In this document: piece after piece, positions 7,856-16,474 of the stretch | How positions within the stretch are numbered: position 1 is the stretch's first letter | Layout: every line of letters starts with the position of its first letter | Origin: Streptomyces malaysiensis subsp. samsunensis | Lineage (GTDB): Bacteria; Actinomycetota; Actinomycetes; Streptomycetales; Streptomycetaceae | DNA: 64,000 bases | Assembly: GCF_024519315.1 (NCBI RefSeq) | Contig: NZ_JANIIC010000016.1 | Coordinates: 1-64,000, forward strand | Direction of reading: 5' to 3' | Translations under genes and position numbers: made by a program | The notes under the pieces: generated by a model | Databases searched by the model: none | Told to the model about the DNA's origin: nothing | The model's input: only the letters and a program-made list of their open reading frames with translations

Positions 7856-9088
7856 TTACGACCCGACCTTGCGCTTGTTCCAGACATCGAAGCCGACTGC
7901 GGCCAGCAGCACCAGACCCTTGATCACCTGCTGGTAGTCGGTGCCGATGCCGACCAGGGACATACCGTTGTTGAGCACGCCGAGCACCAGACCACCGATG
8001 ATCGCGCCGAGCACCGTGCCCACGCCGCCGCTGGCCGAGGCGCCGCCGATGAACGCGGCGGCGATGGCCTCGAGTTCGAAGTTGAGGCCCGCGCTGGGGG
8101 TGGCGGAGCCCAGCCGGGCGGCGAAGACCAGACCGGCGAGGGCGGCCAGCACACCCATGTTGACGAAGACCATGAAGGTGACGCGCTTGTCCCGGACACC
8201 CGAGAGCTTGGCCGCCGGCTGGTTGCCGCCGAGGGCGTACACATGCCGCCCCACCACGGTGTTGCGCATCACGAAGCTGAAGAGGACGAAGAGCACGGCC
8301 AGGATCAGCAGCCCGTACGGCGCCCCGTGCCAGCTGGAGAGCGTCATGGTGAACGCCATCACGGCGGCCACGATCGCGGCGCACTTGACGAAGAACAGCC
8401 CCAGCGGCACCATGTCCAGCTCATAGGCGGCCCGCTGCTGCCGGGCGCGCCACTCCTGCCAGACGGCGGCGGCGCAGACGACCAGGCCGATCACCATCGT
8501 GGGGTTGTGGTACTGCGTGTACGGGCCCATCTCCGGGATGAAGCCGGTGCTCAGCTTCTCGAAGCCGTCGGGGAACGGCGACAGGGACTGACCGTCCAGC
8601 AGGATCTGGGTGCCGCCGCGGAAGGCCAGCATTCCGGCCAGGGTGACGATGAAGGACGGGATGCCTATGTACGCGATCCAGAAGCCCTGCCACGCCCCGG
8701 CGGCCGCGCCGATCAGCAGGCAGAGAACGACCGCGAGGCCCCACGGCATATCGTGTTTGATCATCATCGCGCCGGCGGCCGCGCCGACGAAGGCGACGAG
8801 CGATCCGACCGACAGATCGATATGCCCCGCGATGATCACGATCATCATGCCGATCGCGAGGATGAGGATGTAGCCGTTCTGCTGCACCAGGCTGGTGACG
8901 TTGCCGGGCCGCAGCAGGATGTCGTCGGACCAGATCTGGAAGATGACGATGATCAGGGCGAGCGCGACCAGCATTCCGTACTGCCGCATATTGGACCGCA
9001 GGCCCTGGAGCAGCAACGTCCCGACGCTGGGCGAGCCCTCGGCCGGCGGTGGGGCCGGGCTCTCGGTCTTCTGGGTGGCCGTGCTCAT
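7856..9088 (-). CDS. Sugar ABC transporter permease (MmsB type)
   Basis: A 410-residue inner-membrane permease of the CUT2 class, with about ten hydrophobic segments. The signature AGHIDLSVGSLVAFVGA and the C-terminal GGASASGGVGTVLGAIIGG stretch identify the ribose/xylose/multiple-monosaccharide family. Its start overlaps the stop of the ATPase gene by four bases (ATGA at 9085-9088), showing translational coupling. It works with the adjacent ATPase and binding protein to import a monosaccharide; pentose or galactose-type sugars fit the neighbouring enzymes, but the substrate cannot be read from sequence. Confidence 0.88.
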   Translation of the reverse strand: MSTATQKTESPAPPPAEGSPSVGTLLLQGLRSNMRQYGMLVALALIIVIFQIWSDDILLRPGNVTSLVQQNGYILILAIGMMIVIIAGHIDLSVGSLVAFVGAAAGAMMIKHDMPWGLAVVLCLLIGAAAGAWQGFWIAYIGIPSFIVTLAGMLAFRGGTQILLDGQSLSPFPDGFEKLSTGFIPEMGPYTQYHNPTMVIGLVVCAAAVWQEWRARQQRAAYELDMVPLGLFFVKCAAIVAAVMAFTMTLSSWHGAPYGLLILAVLFVLFSFVMRNTVVGRHVYALGGNQPAAKLSGVRDKRVTFMVFVNMGVLAALAGLVFAARLGSATPSAGLNFELEAIAAAFIGGASASGGVGTVLGAIIGGLVLGVLNNGMSLVGIGTDYQQVIKGLVLLAAVGFDVWNKRKVGS

Positions 9089-10647
9089 CCTTCGTCTCCT
9101 CTGTCCCTTGTCATATGGCGCATCAGGACTTCCTGGTTCGCCTCGGCCCGGGGAACCTCCCCGGTCAGCCGCCCGGCCGCCATCGTGTAGATCCGGTCGC
9201 ACATCCCCAGCAGCTCGCCCAGCTCGGAGGAGATGAAGACGACGGCCTTGCCCTGCGCCGCCAGGTCGTTGATGACCGTGTAGATCTCGTACTTGGCCCC
9301 GACGTCGATGCCGCGGGTCGGCTCGTCGAGGATCAGCACCTCCGGACCTGCGAAGATCCACTTGCTGAGCACGACCTTCTGCTGGTTGCCGCCGCTGAGC
9401 CGGCCGACCCGCTCGAAGACCGTGGGTGCCTTGATGTTCATCGTCTTGCGGAACCGCTCGGCGACCCGGGACTCCTCGTGCTCGTTGACCAGACCGCGGC
9501 GCGCCACCTTGCCGAGCGAGGAGAGCGAGACGTTGCGGCTGATGGTGTCCTCGAGGTTCAGCCCGTAGCGCTTGCGGTCCTCGGTGACGTACGCGATGCC
9601 GTGGTCGATGGCCTCCGGGACGGTACGGGTGCGGACCTCCTGGCCGTCCCGGAACACCCGGCCGCCCGAGTAGCGCCCGTAGGTCCGGCCGAAGACGCTC
9701 ATGGCGAGTTCGGTGCGGCCGGCGCCCATCAGCCCGGCGATGCCGACGATCTCCCCGCGCCGCACGTTCAGCGACACCCCGTCCACAACCTTGCGCTGCT
9801 GGTCGATGGGGTGGTGGACGGTCCAGTCCTCGATGGCCATGGCCACCTCGGAGGCGTCCTCGCCCTCGTACGGGGTGCGGTCGGGGAAGCGGTGGTCGAG
9901 GTCGCGGCCGACCATGCCGCGGATGATGCGGTCCTCGGAGACCTCGGGGGCCGCCTCGGGCGTCTCCCGGACGGTCAGCGTCTCGATGGTCTGGCCGTCG
10001 CGCAGGATGGTGACGGAGTCGGCGACACGGCGGATCTCATTGAGCTTATGGGAGATCAGAATGCAGGAGATGCCCTGCGCCTTGAACTCCAGCAGCAGAT
10101 CGAGGAGTTTTCCGCTGTCCTCATCGTTGAGCGCCGCTGTCGGCTCGTCCAGGATGAGCAGCTTCACCTCCTTGGAGAGCGCCTTGGCGATTTCCACCAG
10201 CTGCTGTTTGCCCACGCCGATATCGGTGACGCGGGTCTGCGGGGAATCCGTCAGACCGACCCGCTTCAGCAGCGCGGTCGCGTGTCTGAGCGTTTCGTTC
10301 CAGCTGATGAGGCCGCGCCTGGAGTGCTCATTGCCGAGGAAGATGTTCTCGGCGATGGACAGATAGGGGATCAGCGCGAGTTCCTGGTGGATGATGACGA
10401 TGCCGCGCTGCTCGCTCGCGCGGATGTCCCTGAAGGCGCAGGTCTCGCCCTCGAAGAGGATCTCGCCTTCGTAGCTGCCGTGCGGATGGACGCCGCTGAC
10501 CACCTTCATCAGGGTGGACTTTCCGGCGCCGTTCTCCCCGCAGAGGGCATGGATCTCGCCCTCGCCGACCTGGAGATTGACATTGGAGAGCGCCTTCACA
10601 CCGGGGAACGTCTTGGTGATGGAGCGCAGTTCGAGAATGGTGCTCAT
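9085..10647 (-). CDS. Sugar ABC transporter ATP-binding protein (MmsA type)
   Basis: A 520-residue double ATPase typical of CUT2 importers. The first domain has Walker A GENGAGKST (about residue 34), the Q-loop region IIHQELALIPYLSI and Walker B LLILDEPTAAL. The second has a degenerate Walker A GLMGAGRTEL, a signature LSGGNQQKV and Walker B LILDEPTRGIDVG. Duplication with an atypical second P-loop is normal for this class. The upstream binding-protein gene ends 14 bp before its start; its own stop overlaps the permease start. Confidence 0.9.
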   Translation of the reverse strand: MSTILELRSITKTFPGVKALSNVNLQVGEGEIHALCGENGAGKSTLMKVVSGVHPHGSYEGEILFEGETCAFRDIRASEQRGIVIIHQELALIPYLSIAENIFLGNEHSRRGLISWNETLRHATALLKRVGLTDSPQTRVTDIGVGKQQLVEIAKALSKEVKLLILDEPTAALNDEDSGKLLDLLLEFKAQGISCILISHKLNEIRRVADSVTILRDGQTIETLTVRETPEAAPEVSEDRIIRGMVGRDLDHRFPDRTPYEGEDASEVAMAIEDWTVHHPIDQQRKVVDGVSLNVRRGEIVGIAGLMGAGRTELAMSVFGRTYGRYSGGRVFRDGQEVRTRTVPEAIDHGIAYVTEDRKRYGLNLEDTISRNVSLSSLGKVARRGLVNEHEESRVAERFRKTMNIKAPTVFERVGRLSGGNQQKVVLSKWIFAGPEVLILDEPTRGIDVGAKYEIYTVINDLAAQGKAVVFISSELGELLGMCDRIYTMAAGRLTGEVPRAEANQEVLMRHMTRDRGDEG

Positions 10648-10661
10648 AGCCCGGTACCGCC

Positions 10662-11771
10662 CTACTTCAGCTGCGACGCGGTGTAGTAACCCTGGTCCAC
10701 CAGCACCTGGGTGTTGGACTTGTCGATGCTGACCGGGTTGAGCAGATAGGTCGGCACGACCTTCTTGCCGTTGTCGTACGACTTGGTGTCGTTGATCGGG
10801 GCCTTGCCGCCGGTGAGCTCCGCCTTGGCTATCTGCACGGTCGCCTTCGCCAGCTTGCGCAGGTCCTTGTAGATGGTCTGTGTCTGCTGGCCCCGGATGA
10901 TGGACTTCACGGAGGCGAGCTCGGCGTCCTGCCCGGTCACCACCGGGAACGGCTTGGCCTTCGTGCCGTAGCCGGCGCTCTTGAGCGCCGAGAGGATGCC
11001 GATGGACATGCCGTCGTACGGCGAGAGGACGGCGTCGACGTCCTCGGTGCTGTACGACTTGTTGAGCAGGTCCTCCATGCGGTCCTGCGCCGCGCTTCCG
11101 CTCCACTTCTCGGTGTAGAGCTGGTTGAGGCTCGTTTGCTTGGAGCGGACGATCAGCTCACCCTTGTCCATGTACGGCTTGAGCACGCTCATCGCGCCGT
11201 TGTAGAAGTACCGGGTGTTGTTGTCGTCCGACGAGCCGGCGAACAGCTCGATGGAGAACGGGCCCTTGCGCCCCTTGGCCAGCCCCAGCTTGTCGACGAT
11301 GTACTGGCCCTGGAGCCTGCCGACCTTCTCGTTGTCGAAGGTCGCGTAGTAGTCGACGTTCGGCGTGCCCAGCAGCAGCCGGTCGTAGGAGATCACCGGA
11401 ATGTTGGCGTCATGGGCCTGCTTCAGGACGTCGTTGAGCGCCCCGCCGTTGATCGGCGCGATCACCAGCAGCCGGTGGCCCTTGGTGATCATGTTTTCGA
11501 GCTGGGCCACCTGGGTGCGGACGTCGTCCTCGCCGAACTGCAAGTCCGTCTTGTAGCCCGCCGCCTGGAACTGCTTGGCCACATTGCGGCCGTCGGTGAT
11601 CCACCGCTCGGAGGACTTCGTCGGCATCGCGATGCCGATCGTTCCTCCCTTTTCCTTGCTCTTGTACCGGCTGCCGCCGACCGCTTCCTGGCCGCAGGCC
11701 GTGGCGGTCAGCGAGAGCGCGAGGAGGCCGGCGCCTATCGCCGCGGCTCGTGCTCCTCTTACCGTGCGCAT
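10662..11771 (-). CDS. Sugar-binding lipoprotein (ChvE type)
   Basis: A 369-residue periplasmic-binding-protein-fold lipoprotein that captures a monosaccharide for the adjacent importer. The N-terminal basic region and hydrophobic core end in a lipobox TATAC with the lipidated Cys at residue 26. The mature part begins GGTIGIAMPTKSSERW and contains LVIAPINGGAL and VISYDRLLLGTPNVDYY, the pattern of multiple-monosaccharide binding proteins of the ChvE group. The start ATG 11771 lies 49 bp after the U32-like gene and is likely co-transcribed with it. Confidence 0.88.
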   Translation of the reverse strand: MRTVRGARAAAIGAGLLALSLTATACGQEAVGGSRYKSKEKGGTIGIAMPTKSSERWITDGRNVAKQFQAAGYKTDLQFGEDDVRTQVAQLENMITKGHRLLVIAPINGGALNDVLKQAHDANIPVISYDRLLLGTPNVDYYATFDNEKVGRLQGQYIVDKLGLAKGRKGPFSIELFAGSSDDNNTRYFYNGAMSVLKPYMDKGELIVRSKQTSLNQLYTEKWSGSAAQDRMEDLLNKSYSTEDVDAVLSPYDGMSIGILSALKSAGYGTKAKPFPVVTGQDAELASVKSIIRGQQTQTIYKDLRKLAKATVQIAKAELTGGKAPINDTKSYDNGKKVVPTYLLNPVSIDKSNTQVLVDQGYYTASQLK

Positions 11772-11820
11772 GGTGTTGGGGTCCTTCCCTGGAGCGTCGT
11801 TGCGTCGGGATGTCGGGACG

Positions 11821-12810
11821 TCAGGATTCGCGATGGTCCGCGTCGGCGGTGAAACGCCGCAGCGGACCTGGCAGCCGGGAGCCGAGCGGGGACATCCCGC
11901 CGTCCGCGCCCAGCCGGGTGAGCAGGTCGAGCACGAGCCGCCCGCGACGCACCCGCTCACGGGCGCTGCCCAGCGCCACGTCCCGCAGCTGGGCGCCGTA
12001 CGGGTAGATCCCCGGGGATTTGCTGAGCCCGAACTTCAGATAGATGGGGGCGCCGCGCCGGATCAGCTCCGCCGCGTCATAGAGGCGGACATAGCCGCCG
12101 AGGTCGTCCGGGGCCTCGACGTAGAAGTCCATCGGGGCGCGGGAGACCCGGCGGATCTCGGTGAGGTGCTCCAGCGTCAGGTCCGACGGGATGTTGATGG
12201 AGTCGGCCCCGAGCTGCTCGTACACCGCGAACGAGGCCGGGTTGACCGGGCCGACCAGCGCGGACAGCTTGAAGGTGGTGTCCGCGGGCAGCTCGCCGCG
12301 CTGCCGCAGCCGGTTCAGCAGCCACAGCACCCCCTCGTCCGCGACCAGCAGGCACTTCACACCGAGTGAGACCGCGCGCAGCGCGTCCTCCACACATCCG
12401 GCCACCGCGTCATGGCCACGGGCGCGCAGCCCCCCGCCGCCGGAGTCGGAGCGGGTGGCGGCGCCGATGTCCCAGGTGCCGCGGGGGCCGGTGAACAGGC
12501 ACAGCTCGGCGTTCCGCTCGGCGCAGCACTCCACCATCTCGGTGATCTCGGCATCGGTGAGCATCCAGACGCCGCTGCCCTGGCTGATCCGGTGGATCGG
12601 CACATCCAGCCGCCCGGCCTCCTTGAACACGGTGGCCAGCGCCTCCGGACCCTCGACGGACGGGATCTCGGTGCGCCAGGTGCCGCCGTCGGGGAAGGTG
12701 TGCGCGGAGGCGTCGGCGGGGTCGGGGGCGGGCGCGGCGTGGCCGAGCGGGGCGAGGGCCGCGTCGGCGGGGCGGCGGGGGCCGGGAGAGGCGGATGAGG
12801 CGGCGGTCAC
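11821..12810 (-). CDS. U32-peptidase-like TIM-barrel protein of unknown role
   Basis: A 329-residue protein starting at a GTG with GGGAG five bases upstream. It shows alternating beta-alpha segments (LSALVGPVNPASFAVYEQLG, SINIPSDLTLEHL, PMDFYVEAPDDLG) resembling the TIM barrel of U32-type proteins. The short CAERNAELCLFTGPRG and SDSGGGGLRARG elements may line the active site, but I see no protease motif. Placement between sugar-acid enzymes and a sugar importer argues for a carbohydrate role, possibly aldolase-like. The upstream 162-bp gap carries a direct repeat, so an internal promoter is possible. Confidence 0.6.
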   Translation of the reverse strand: MTAASSASPGPRRPADAALAPLGHAAPAPDPADASAHTFPDGGTWRTEIPSVEGPEALATVFKEAGRLDVPIHRISQGSGVWMLTDAEITEMVECCAERNAELCLFTGPRGTWDIGAATRSDSGGGGLRARGHDAVAGCVEDALRAVSLGVKCLLVADEGVLWLLNRLRQRGELPADTTFKLSALVGPVNPASFAVYEQLGADSINIPSDLTLEHLTEIRRVSRAPMDFYVEAPDDLGGYVRLYDAAELIRRGAPIYLKFGLSKSPGIYPYGAQLRDVALGSARERVRRGRLVLDLLTRLGADGGMSPLGSRLPGPLRRFTADADHRES

Positions 12811-12893
12811 GGTGCTCCCTGTGGAGTGATGGCCGGTGGTTCGGCGTCCGGCTGGTGCTGCCCAGGACATCGTTGTCCGGGTGGGGCTGGGGT

Positions 12894-12951
12894 GATGACT
12901 AGAGACGGTCCGGGAGTCTGGTGGGATGACTGGAGACGGGTACGGGAGGCT
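12894..12951. repeat. 26-bp imperfect direct repeat upstream of the U32-like gene
   Basis: Two copies starting GATGACT(A/G)GAGACGG at 12894-12919 and 12925-12951 are offset by 31 bp, about three helical turns. They lie in the only sizeable gap inside the sugar operon and could be an internal operator. No matching regulator is known. Confidence 0.5.
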
Positions 12952-12972
12952 TGCCACATGTGCCCATTTGCG

Positions 12973-14040
12973 CTATCCGACGCCCCGCGGGCGCAGCAGC
13001 ACCTTGCCGACGGCCGGATCGCCGCCGCCGACCAGTTCGATCGCGGAGGCGAAGTCGGTGAGCGGCAGCTCATGGGTGATCAGCGGCCGCAGGGTCAGCA
13101 GCCCCGCGTCGAAGACCTGTACGGCGTGCGACCAGGCTGCGGGCGGGGCCCCGAAGACCGTCTGCACCTCGATCTGGCGGACCACCAGATCGGTGGGGTC
13201 GAGACCCTCCGCGCCCGCCGCCGGAATGCCGGTGAGCACCAGCCTGCCGCCGCGTCTCAGCAGCGAGGCGGAGGTACGGGCGGCGGAGGCCGATCCGGCG
13301 GTCTCGATGACCACGTCATAGCCCGAGAGCTGGTCGCACAGCTGGTCGCGGACGCGGAAGGCGGTGGCGCCGAAGGACAGCGAGAGCTGCTCACGGTCCG
13401 GGCGGGTGCCCACCACCAGCAGCCGCGCGGGGGAGACGGCGGCGAGGAACTGCACGGCGATCATGCCGAGCGTGCCGGTGCCGACCACCGCGACCCGCTC
13501 ACCGGGCCGGGCCCGGGCCTTGAGCGCGGCGGCGGCGACACAGGCGGCGGGCTCCAGCAGGGCGGCCGCGCCCAGGTCGGCGTCGTCGGACAGCGGGTGC
13601 AGCAGCCGGGCCGGCAGGGTGAGGGTGTCGGCCATCGCCCCGGGCTGGGTGAAGCCGGTCTCCTCGTACCCGGCGGTGCACAAGGTGGTGTCCCCGGCGT
13701 GACAGCGGTCGCACACCTGGCAGTTGCGGAACCCCTCGCCGACGACCTTACGGCAGACGAGCGCCTCCGGGACGCCCGCGCCGACCGCCTCGACCGTCCC
13801 GGACCACTCATGGCCGGGGGTCACGGGGTAGCGGACGTACCCCTCGGGCCGGTTCCCCTGGTACAGCTCGCGGTCGCTGCCGCAGATCCCGGAGGCGTGG
13901 ACCCGCACCCGGGCGTCCCCGGGGCCGGGTGCGGCCACCGCCCGGCTCTCCAGCCGGTGGCTGCCGGGCCCGTCGAGCACCAGGACGTCTTCGGCGCGGC
14001 TCATATGCCCGGCGGCGGCGCGAGGTTCCGCGGCGCTCAT
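12973..14040 (-). CDS. Zinc-dependent alcohol/polyol dehydrogenase
   Basis: A 355-residue medium-chain dehydrogenase. Catalytic zinc ligands are seen at C53 (GICGSD), with H77-E78 in GHEWSG. Structural zinc cysteines are at 107, 110, 113 and 121. The NAD(P)-binding loop VVGTGTLGMIA follows. It likely oxidises a polyol or the 2-keto-3-deoxy product of the adjacent dehydratase. The start ATG 14040 overlaps the dehydratase stop by four bases (ATGA), so the two are translationally coupled. The frame is open upstream but runs into that gene. Confidence 0.85.
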   Translation of the reverse strand: MSAAEPRAAAGHMSRAEDVLVLDGPGSHRLESRAVAAPGPGDARVRVHASGICGSDRELYQGNRPEGYVRYPVTPGHEWSGTVEAVGAGVPEALVCRKVVGEGFRNCQVCDRCHAGDTTLCTAGYEETGFTQPGAMADTLTLPARLLHPLSDDADLGAAALLEPAACVAAAALKARARPGERVAVVGTGTLGMIAVQFLAAVSPARLLVVGTRPDREQLSLSFGATAFRVRDQLCDQLSGYDVVIETAGSASAARTSASLLRRGGRLVLTGIPAAGAEGLDPTDLVVRQIEVQTVFGAPPAAWSHAVQVFDAGLLTLRPLITHELPLTDFASAIELVGGGDPAVGKVLLRPRGVG

Positions 14041-15200
14041 TCGCCTCGCCCCCCGGTGGGATCCCGCTTCTCCCAGCCCTCGGCCCACAGGTCGAAACGG
14101 GCCTGCTGCTGGGGGAATTCGGCCGCCGCGTCGGTGTCCAGCTCCACGCCGAGACCGGGTTCATGGGAGAGCTGGAAGTAGCCGTCCACGACCTGCGGGG
14201 CGCCCTTGACCACCTTCTTGATCTCCGCGTCGGCGAAGTCGTTGAAGTGCTCCAGGATCTTGAAGTTCGGGGTGCACCCGGCGAGTTGGAGCGAGGCGGC
14301 GGTCAGCACCGAACCGCCCACATTGTGCGGGGCGATCAGTACGTAGTGCGTCTCGGCGGTGGCGGCCAGCTTGCGCGTCTCACCGATGCCGCCGATATGG
14401 CCGACGTCGGGCTGGATGATGTCGGCGGCCTGCGACTCGAACAGCTCGCGGAACTCGATCCGGTCGTGGATGCGCTCACCGGTGGCGATCGGCAGCGGCG
14501 TCTTGTCCGCGACCTTCGCGAGCGCTTTGAGGTTCTCCGGCGGCACCGGCTCCTCCAGCCAGGAGGGGTGGAACCGCTCCAGCTCCCCCGCGATCCGGAC
14601 GGCGGTGGCCGGGCTGAACCGCCCGTGCATCTCCACCAGCAGCTCGGCCTCCGGCCCGATCGCGTCCCGCACGGCCTCCACGAGGGAGATCGAATGCAGG
14701 GTCTCGGCGTGGTCCAGTTCGAAGTGGCCGGTGCCGAACGGGTCCAGCTTCAGCGCCCGGTAGCCGCGCTCGACCACCTTGGCGGCCGCCTTGTGGAACG
14801 CCTCGGGCGTGCGCTCGACGGTGTACCAGCCGTTGGCGTACGCCTTGACCCTGTCCGTCACCTTTCCGCCGAGCAGCTGCCAGACGGGCACCCCGAGCGC
14901 CTTGCCCTTGATGTCCCAGCAGGCCATCTCGACACAGGCGATCCCGGACATCACGATCTCACCGGCCCGGCCGTAGTCGCCGTACTTCATCCGGCGGACC
15001 AGGTCCTCCACCGCGAACGGGTCCGATCCGGCCAGGTGATTGGTCTCGGCCTCCCGTAGATATCCCAGCAGCGCATCGGTCCGCCCGAGCATGCGGGTCT
15101 CGCCGACGCCGGTGATCCCCTCGTCCGTGTGGACCTGCACATAGGTGAGGTTGCGCCAGGGGGTGCCGACGACATGCGTACTGATACCGGTGATGCGCAC
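14037..15200 (-). CDS. Sugar-acid dehydratase, mandelate racemase/enolase superfamily
   Basis: A 387-residue enolase-superfamily enzyme. The capping domain is followed by a barrel with metal ligands expected in LLVEMHGRF, WLEEPV and ATGERIHD; QPDVGHIGG and APHNVGG carry the later catalytic Asp/His. The KxD element ALKLDPFGTG fits the first catalytic lysine strand. It most likely dehydrates an aldonate such as galactonate or arabinonate to a 2-keto-3-deoxy acid; the exact acid is not readable. It is the first gene of a seven-gene operon whose promoter region holds several GTTCGA repeats. Confidence 0.85.
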   Translation of the reverse strand: MRITGISTHVVGTPWRNLTYVQVHTDEGITGVGETRMLGRTDALLGYLREAETNHLAGSDPFAVEDLVRRMKYGDYGRAGEIVMSGIACVEMACWDIKGKALGVPVWQLLGGKVTDRVKAYANGWYTVERTPEAFHKAAAKVVERGYRALKLDPFGTGHFELDHAETLHSISLVEAVRDAIGPEAELLVEMHGRFSPATAVRIAGELERFHPSWLEEPVPPENLKALAKVADKTPLPIATGERIHDRIEFRELFESQAADIIQPDVGHIGGIGETRKLAATAETHYVLIAPHNVGGSVLTAASLQLAGCTPNFKILEHFNDFADAEIKKVVKGAPQVVDGYFQLSHEPGLGVELDTDAAAEFPQQQARFDLWAEGWEKRDPTGGRGE

Positions 15201-15218
15201 AGCAATCGACCCTTCGCG

Positions 15219-15316
15219 ATGTTCGATATTTCGTCATACGTTCGAAATCTTGGCGTGACCGTAGTCAGGGCACGTCGGGGGTGTCAATGGTTGTGCGTCG
15301 ACTGACGTTCGAACGT
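15219..15316. promoter_or_regulatory. Operator cluster for the sugar-acid operon
   Basis: GTTCGA occurs at 15221, 15240 and 15307. ATTTCG and CGAAAT form an inverted repeat at 15228-15248, and ACGTTCGAACGT at 15305-15316 is a perfect 12-bp palindrome. The cluster begins 18 bases upstream of the dehydratase start. The pattern suggests a dimeric sugar-responsive repressor (IclR, GntR or LacI class), but no such gene is in the window. Confidence 0.55.
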
Positions 15317-15405
15317 GACGACCCATCATGACCGATCAATAACCATCATGACCGATCATCCCGCACGACAACATGGCTATAGGGATGTTCATTGCGGCGC
15401 GTGGA

Positions 15406-16383
15406 CTACCGGCCGCCGCGCTGCGCCGCCACCAGCACCTCGCCGGCCGTCGTCCGGTCGTACAGCACCGACCGTCCCGCCCGGCGCCGCCGGACCAGGC
15501 GGGCCTCGCGCAGGACGCGCAGATGGCGGCCGACCGAGCCCAGGGTCTGGCCGGTGAGGGCCACCAGGTGGGTGGTGCTCTTCGGGGTGTCGAGGAGGAG
15601 CAGGACGCCCGCGCGGGCCGGGCCGAGGAGGCGGGCCAGGGAGTCGGGGGCCGGGGGAGGGCCGGGGGAGGTCAGCGCCCCGGCGCATGGGTAGACCACG
15701 GCGTAGCGGTGCGGCGCGTCCCAGGAGACCCATCCGGCGACGGGGGTGACGGGGACGAAGAGCAACTGGGCGCCGTGGACGGCGCGGGGCGGGTTGTCAT
15801 GGGTGTTGATCTGGAGCCGGCTCCCGCCCAACCACCGCATCCCCGGCCGCATACCGTCCAGCACGGCCGCCCAGCCGCCCTGGCTCACCTGGCCGGTGCG
15901 CGCCACCACATCGGCCTCGATGATCCGGCGGCGGCGCGGCCAGGAGGGGCGTACGGCCTCCGTCCACACCCACTCCAGCAGATCCGCGAGCCGCCCCGGC
16001 AGATCGTCGCGGCACAGCGCGGCCGGGAGCGGGGAGCGGCCCAGGGAGACGGCGAGGTCGCGGCGCGCGGCGGCCGGGGCCGTGGCGCGCATCCGGTCCA
16101 GCCCCTCTTCGAGGGACGGCTCGTCCCCGCCCGTCGGCGTCAGGGTGAGGAAGTCCGCGAGCCAGGTCCGGCCCAGCGCGGCCCGCACGAGCAGCGCGGT
16201 GACCGGGTCGTCGGCCAACCGCGCCCGGTAGGCGGGCAGATGGGCGTCGAGCCAGGCGCGCTCGCCCGGGTGCGCGGCGGCGGCACGCTCCAGGGTGATC
16301 AGGGCCGCGGTGGTCTCGGCCAGGGGAGAGAGGACGAACCGGCTGCCCGCGAGGGTATCCGCGTCGACCAGCCACAGCCCCAT
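15406..16383 (-). CDS. ArsR-type winged-helix transcriptional regulator
   Basis: A 325-residue protein whose last 80 residues form an ArsR-like winged helix: TTHLVALTGQTLGSVGRHLR is the recognition helix region and LVRRRRAGRSVLYDRT the wing. The long N-terminal part is the effector domain found in streptomycete regulators of this architecture. It is divergent from an MFS exporter gene 92 bp away and probably controls it. No metal-binding cysteine cluster is visible, so a non-metal ligand is likely. Confidence 0.8.
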   Translation of the reverse strand: MGLWLVDADTLAGSRFVLSPLAETTAALITLERAAAAHPGERAWLDAHLPAYRARLADDPVTALLVRAALGRTWLADFLTLTPTGGDEPSLEEGLDRMRATAPAAARRDLAVSLGRSPLPAALCRDDLPGRLADLLEWVWTEAVRPSWPRRRRIIEADVVARTGQVSQGGWAAVLDGMRPGMRWLGGSRLQINTHDNPPRAVHGAQLLFVPVTPVAGWVSWDAPHRYAVVYPCAGALTSPGPPPAPDSLARLLGPARAGVLLLLDTPKSTTHLVALTGQTLGSVGRHLRVLREARLVRRRRAGRSVLYDRTTAGEVLVAAQRGGR

Positions 16384-16474
16384 CCGGCCACCCCCGCCAC
16401 CCCGTGGTCCCGCGTCCTTTCGCGTCCGCGCGAAACATTAACGCCGTCGCGCGGGGACTCCCGAGCCTGAGGCC

